Source: Lachnospiraceae bacterium (GTDB taxonomy: Bacteria > Bacillota > Clostridia > Lachnospirales > Lachnospiraceae). From it: DNA of 7,375 nucleotides. Under the pieces are notes generated by a model. The model ran no database searches. It was not told the origin of the DNA and was given only the letters and a program-made list of their open reading frames with translations. The stretch spans positions 1,666 through 9,040 of the forward strand of contig DNJW01000300.1 in assembly GCA_003488965.1 (NCBI GenBank), written 5' to 3'. Below, in pieces: positions 6,230 to 7,375 of this stretch (within the stretch, counting starts at the first letter, position 1; each line of letters begins with the position of its first letter). Both the position numbers and the translations under genes were made by a program.

Positions 6230-7333
6230 GATAAGAAAAAGAAGTTTGCAAACAAGACAAGGACAAAGGTGAAGACAGCGGGCAGATATCTGGCCGTAGC
6301 AGCTGCCGGTATCTGGCTGACAGGGGCTTTATGCGGCTGTCAGACTCCGGTAGATGGCAATACGAAGGTAGTGCTGACGACGGGATTTGATAAGGACGAG
6401 CTTTTCAGGATAGAAGGGATTTCCTGCCGCCTGCCGGAAATTATGGTATATCTGACCAATTCCCAAAATCAGTACGAAAGCGTTTACGGGCCGGAAATAT
6501 GGAAGGCAAATGCGGAAGGAGTGACGCTGGAGCAGAATATTAAAGATACTGCTTTGGCAAGAATTGCCCAGATAAAAACCATGAATCTGCTGGCCAAGGA
6601 GCATGGAGTTGAGCTGTCAGAGCAGGAAATGGAACAGGCAAATGCGGCGTCCCGGGCATATTTTGCTTCGTTAAACGATACGGAGAAGGAACTGATGGGA
6701 GTGACAGAGGAAACCATAGCCGGACTTTATGCGGAATATGCATTGGCAAACAAAGTATATCAGTTTATCATCAGGGATATTAATCCAGAAATCAGCGATG
6801 ATGAGGCAAGGACGATTACGGTGCAGCACGTGCTGATTAAGACCTATGCATTGGACGGTACGGGAGCCAAGATAGAATATACTGAAAATGCCAAGGCAAA
6901 AGCCTATGAGACAGCGAAAGAAGTACTGGAGCTGGCAAGACAGGAGGACACGGACTTTGAAGAACTGATTGAAAAATACAGCGAGGACAATAAAGGAACC
7001 TATTCCTTCGGCAAGGGAGATATGGAGGAAAATTTTGAAAATGCTGCATTTAACTTAGGTACAGGGGAAATCAGCGATATTGTGGAGACAAAGTACGGGT
7101 ATCACATTATTAAATGCATCACTACCTTTGACAGGGCGGAAACGGATGCCAATAAGGTGAAGATTGTGGAAGAGAGGAAGAAAGAGGTGTTTGGGCAGGA
7201 GTATGATACCTTTGTAAAGTCACTGACGAGGAATCTGAACGAGGAACTGTGGAGCAATGTGGCTTTTCTGGATAATCCACAGGTAAAGACGGCGGATTTT
7301 TTTGATGTATACAGCGAGTATTTCAAGGAGTAA
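6227..7333 (+). CDS. Secreted parvulin-type peptidyl-prolyl isomerase lipoprotein (PrsA/SurA-like foldase)
   Basis: This product of 368 residues (370 if GTG 6221 is used) should be exported and anchored by lipid to the outer face of the membrane, where it helps secreted proteins fold. Counting from TTG 6227, the N-terminus is Lys/Arg-rich (residues 3-20). A hydrophobic stretch (21-35) follows, then a lipobox L35-C36-G37-C38, so C38 should be the lipidated residue; Cys at position -2 is slightly unusual. A helical, SurA/PrsA-like N-terminal chaperone region (about 60-190) contains TLEQNIKDTALARIAQIKTMNLLAKE-type helices in short pieces. The rotamase domain follows at about 195-300, bounded by VQHVLI (H201) and YGYHIIK (H293), with the conserved GKGDM and FNLGTGEIS segments; both parvulin histidines are present. 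A C-terminal helical tail follows. It sits directly behind the flavoprotein gene and is probably in the same operon. Whether it is the main PrsA or a paralogue cannot be told. Confidence 0.9.
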   Translation: MDKKKKFANKTRTKVKTAGRYLAVAAAGIWLTGALCGCQTPVDGNTKVVLTTGFDKDELFRIEGISCRLPEIMVYLTNSQNQYESVYGPEIWKANAEGVTLEQNIKDTALARIAQIKTMNLLAKEHGVELSEQEMEQANAASRAYFASLNDTEKELMGVTEETIAGLYAEYALANKVYQFIIRDINPEISDDEARTITVQHVLIKTYALDGTGAKIEYTENAKAKAYETAKEVLELARQEDTDFEELIEKYSEDNKGTYSFGKGDMEENFENAAFNLGTGEISDIVETKYGYHIIKCITTFDRAETDANKVKIVEERKKEVFGQEYDTFVKSLTRNLNEELWSNVAFLDNPQVKTADFFDVYSEYFKE

Positions 7334-7335
7334 AA

Positions 7336-7359
7336 AAAGTTGGTCCAGAGGCCAACTTT
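7336..7359. terminator. Hairpin terminator after the foldase gene, better formed for the minus strand
   Basis: AAAGTTGGTC (7336-7345) pairs with GGCCAACTTT (7350-7359) with one G-U pair and a CAGA loop, three bases after the stop codon. On the plus strand only the stem's own TTT follows, so termination there may be modest. On the minus strand the stem is followed by an unbroken T-run (complement of A 7332-7338), a classic intrinsic terminator. It may serve both directions. Confidence 0.6.
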
Positions 7360-7375
7360 GCAAGAATTTGCCTTG

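Overview
The window reads like a chromosomal segment of a low-to-mid GC Firmicute, most likely a Clostridia member close to Lachnospiraceae. This is inferred from strong GGAGG-type ribosome binding sites, tight ATGA gene overlaps, a lipoprotein foldase of the PrsA kind and a clostridial-style COG2509-type flavoprotein. No taxonomic marker gene is present. All five complete genes lie on the plus strand and coding density is high. I see no tRNA, rRNA, CRISPR array, insertion sequence or prophage gene.

Region 1 (1-4578) is a translationally coupled run: a PHP-domain metal phosphoesterase (33-809), sbcD (806-1960) and sbcC (1957-4578). Each junction is an ATGA overlap. The first 36 bases also read as the tail of an upstream frame that ends in the same ATGA arrangement at the PHP start, so the operon probably begins outside the window. 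SbcD (Mre11-like nuclease) and SbcC (Rad50-like ATPase with a CPVC zinc hook) form the complex that opens hairpins and processes blocked DNA ends. The PHP enzyme may act on nucleotides or DNA ends in the same process, but this is inference from position only.

Region 2 (4579-4813) is the only real intergenic gap. Directly after the sbcC stop codon lies a compact sequence able to fold as a three-way junction (4579-4655). A perfect 10-bp hairpin (4658-4685) follows, then a plausible sigma-A promoter (TTGTAC, 17 bp, TATAAT; 4697-4725) for the next operon.

Region 3 (4814-7375) holds a FAD-dependent oxidoreductase of the COG2509 type (4814-6214), followed at close spacing by a secreted parvulin-type peptidyl-prolyl isomerase lipoprotein (about 6227-7333). 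A hairpin after its stop (7336-7359) has an A-tract on its left. It would be a standard intrinsic terminator for a gene arriving on the minus strand from beyond the window.

Most of the content is recognisable housekeeping machinery. The most interesting items are the three-way-junction element after sbcC, the coupling of a PHP enzyme to SbcCD, and the cysteine cluster in the flavoprotein.
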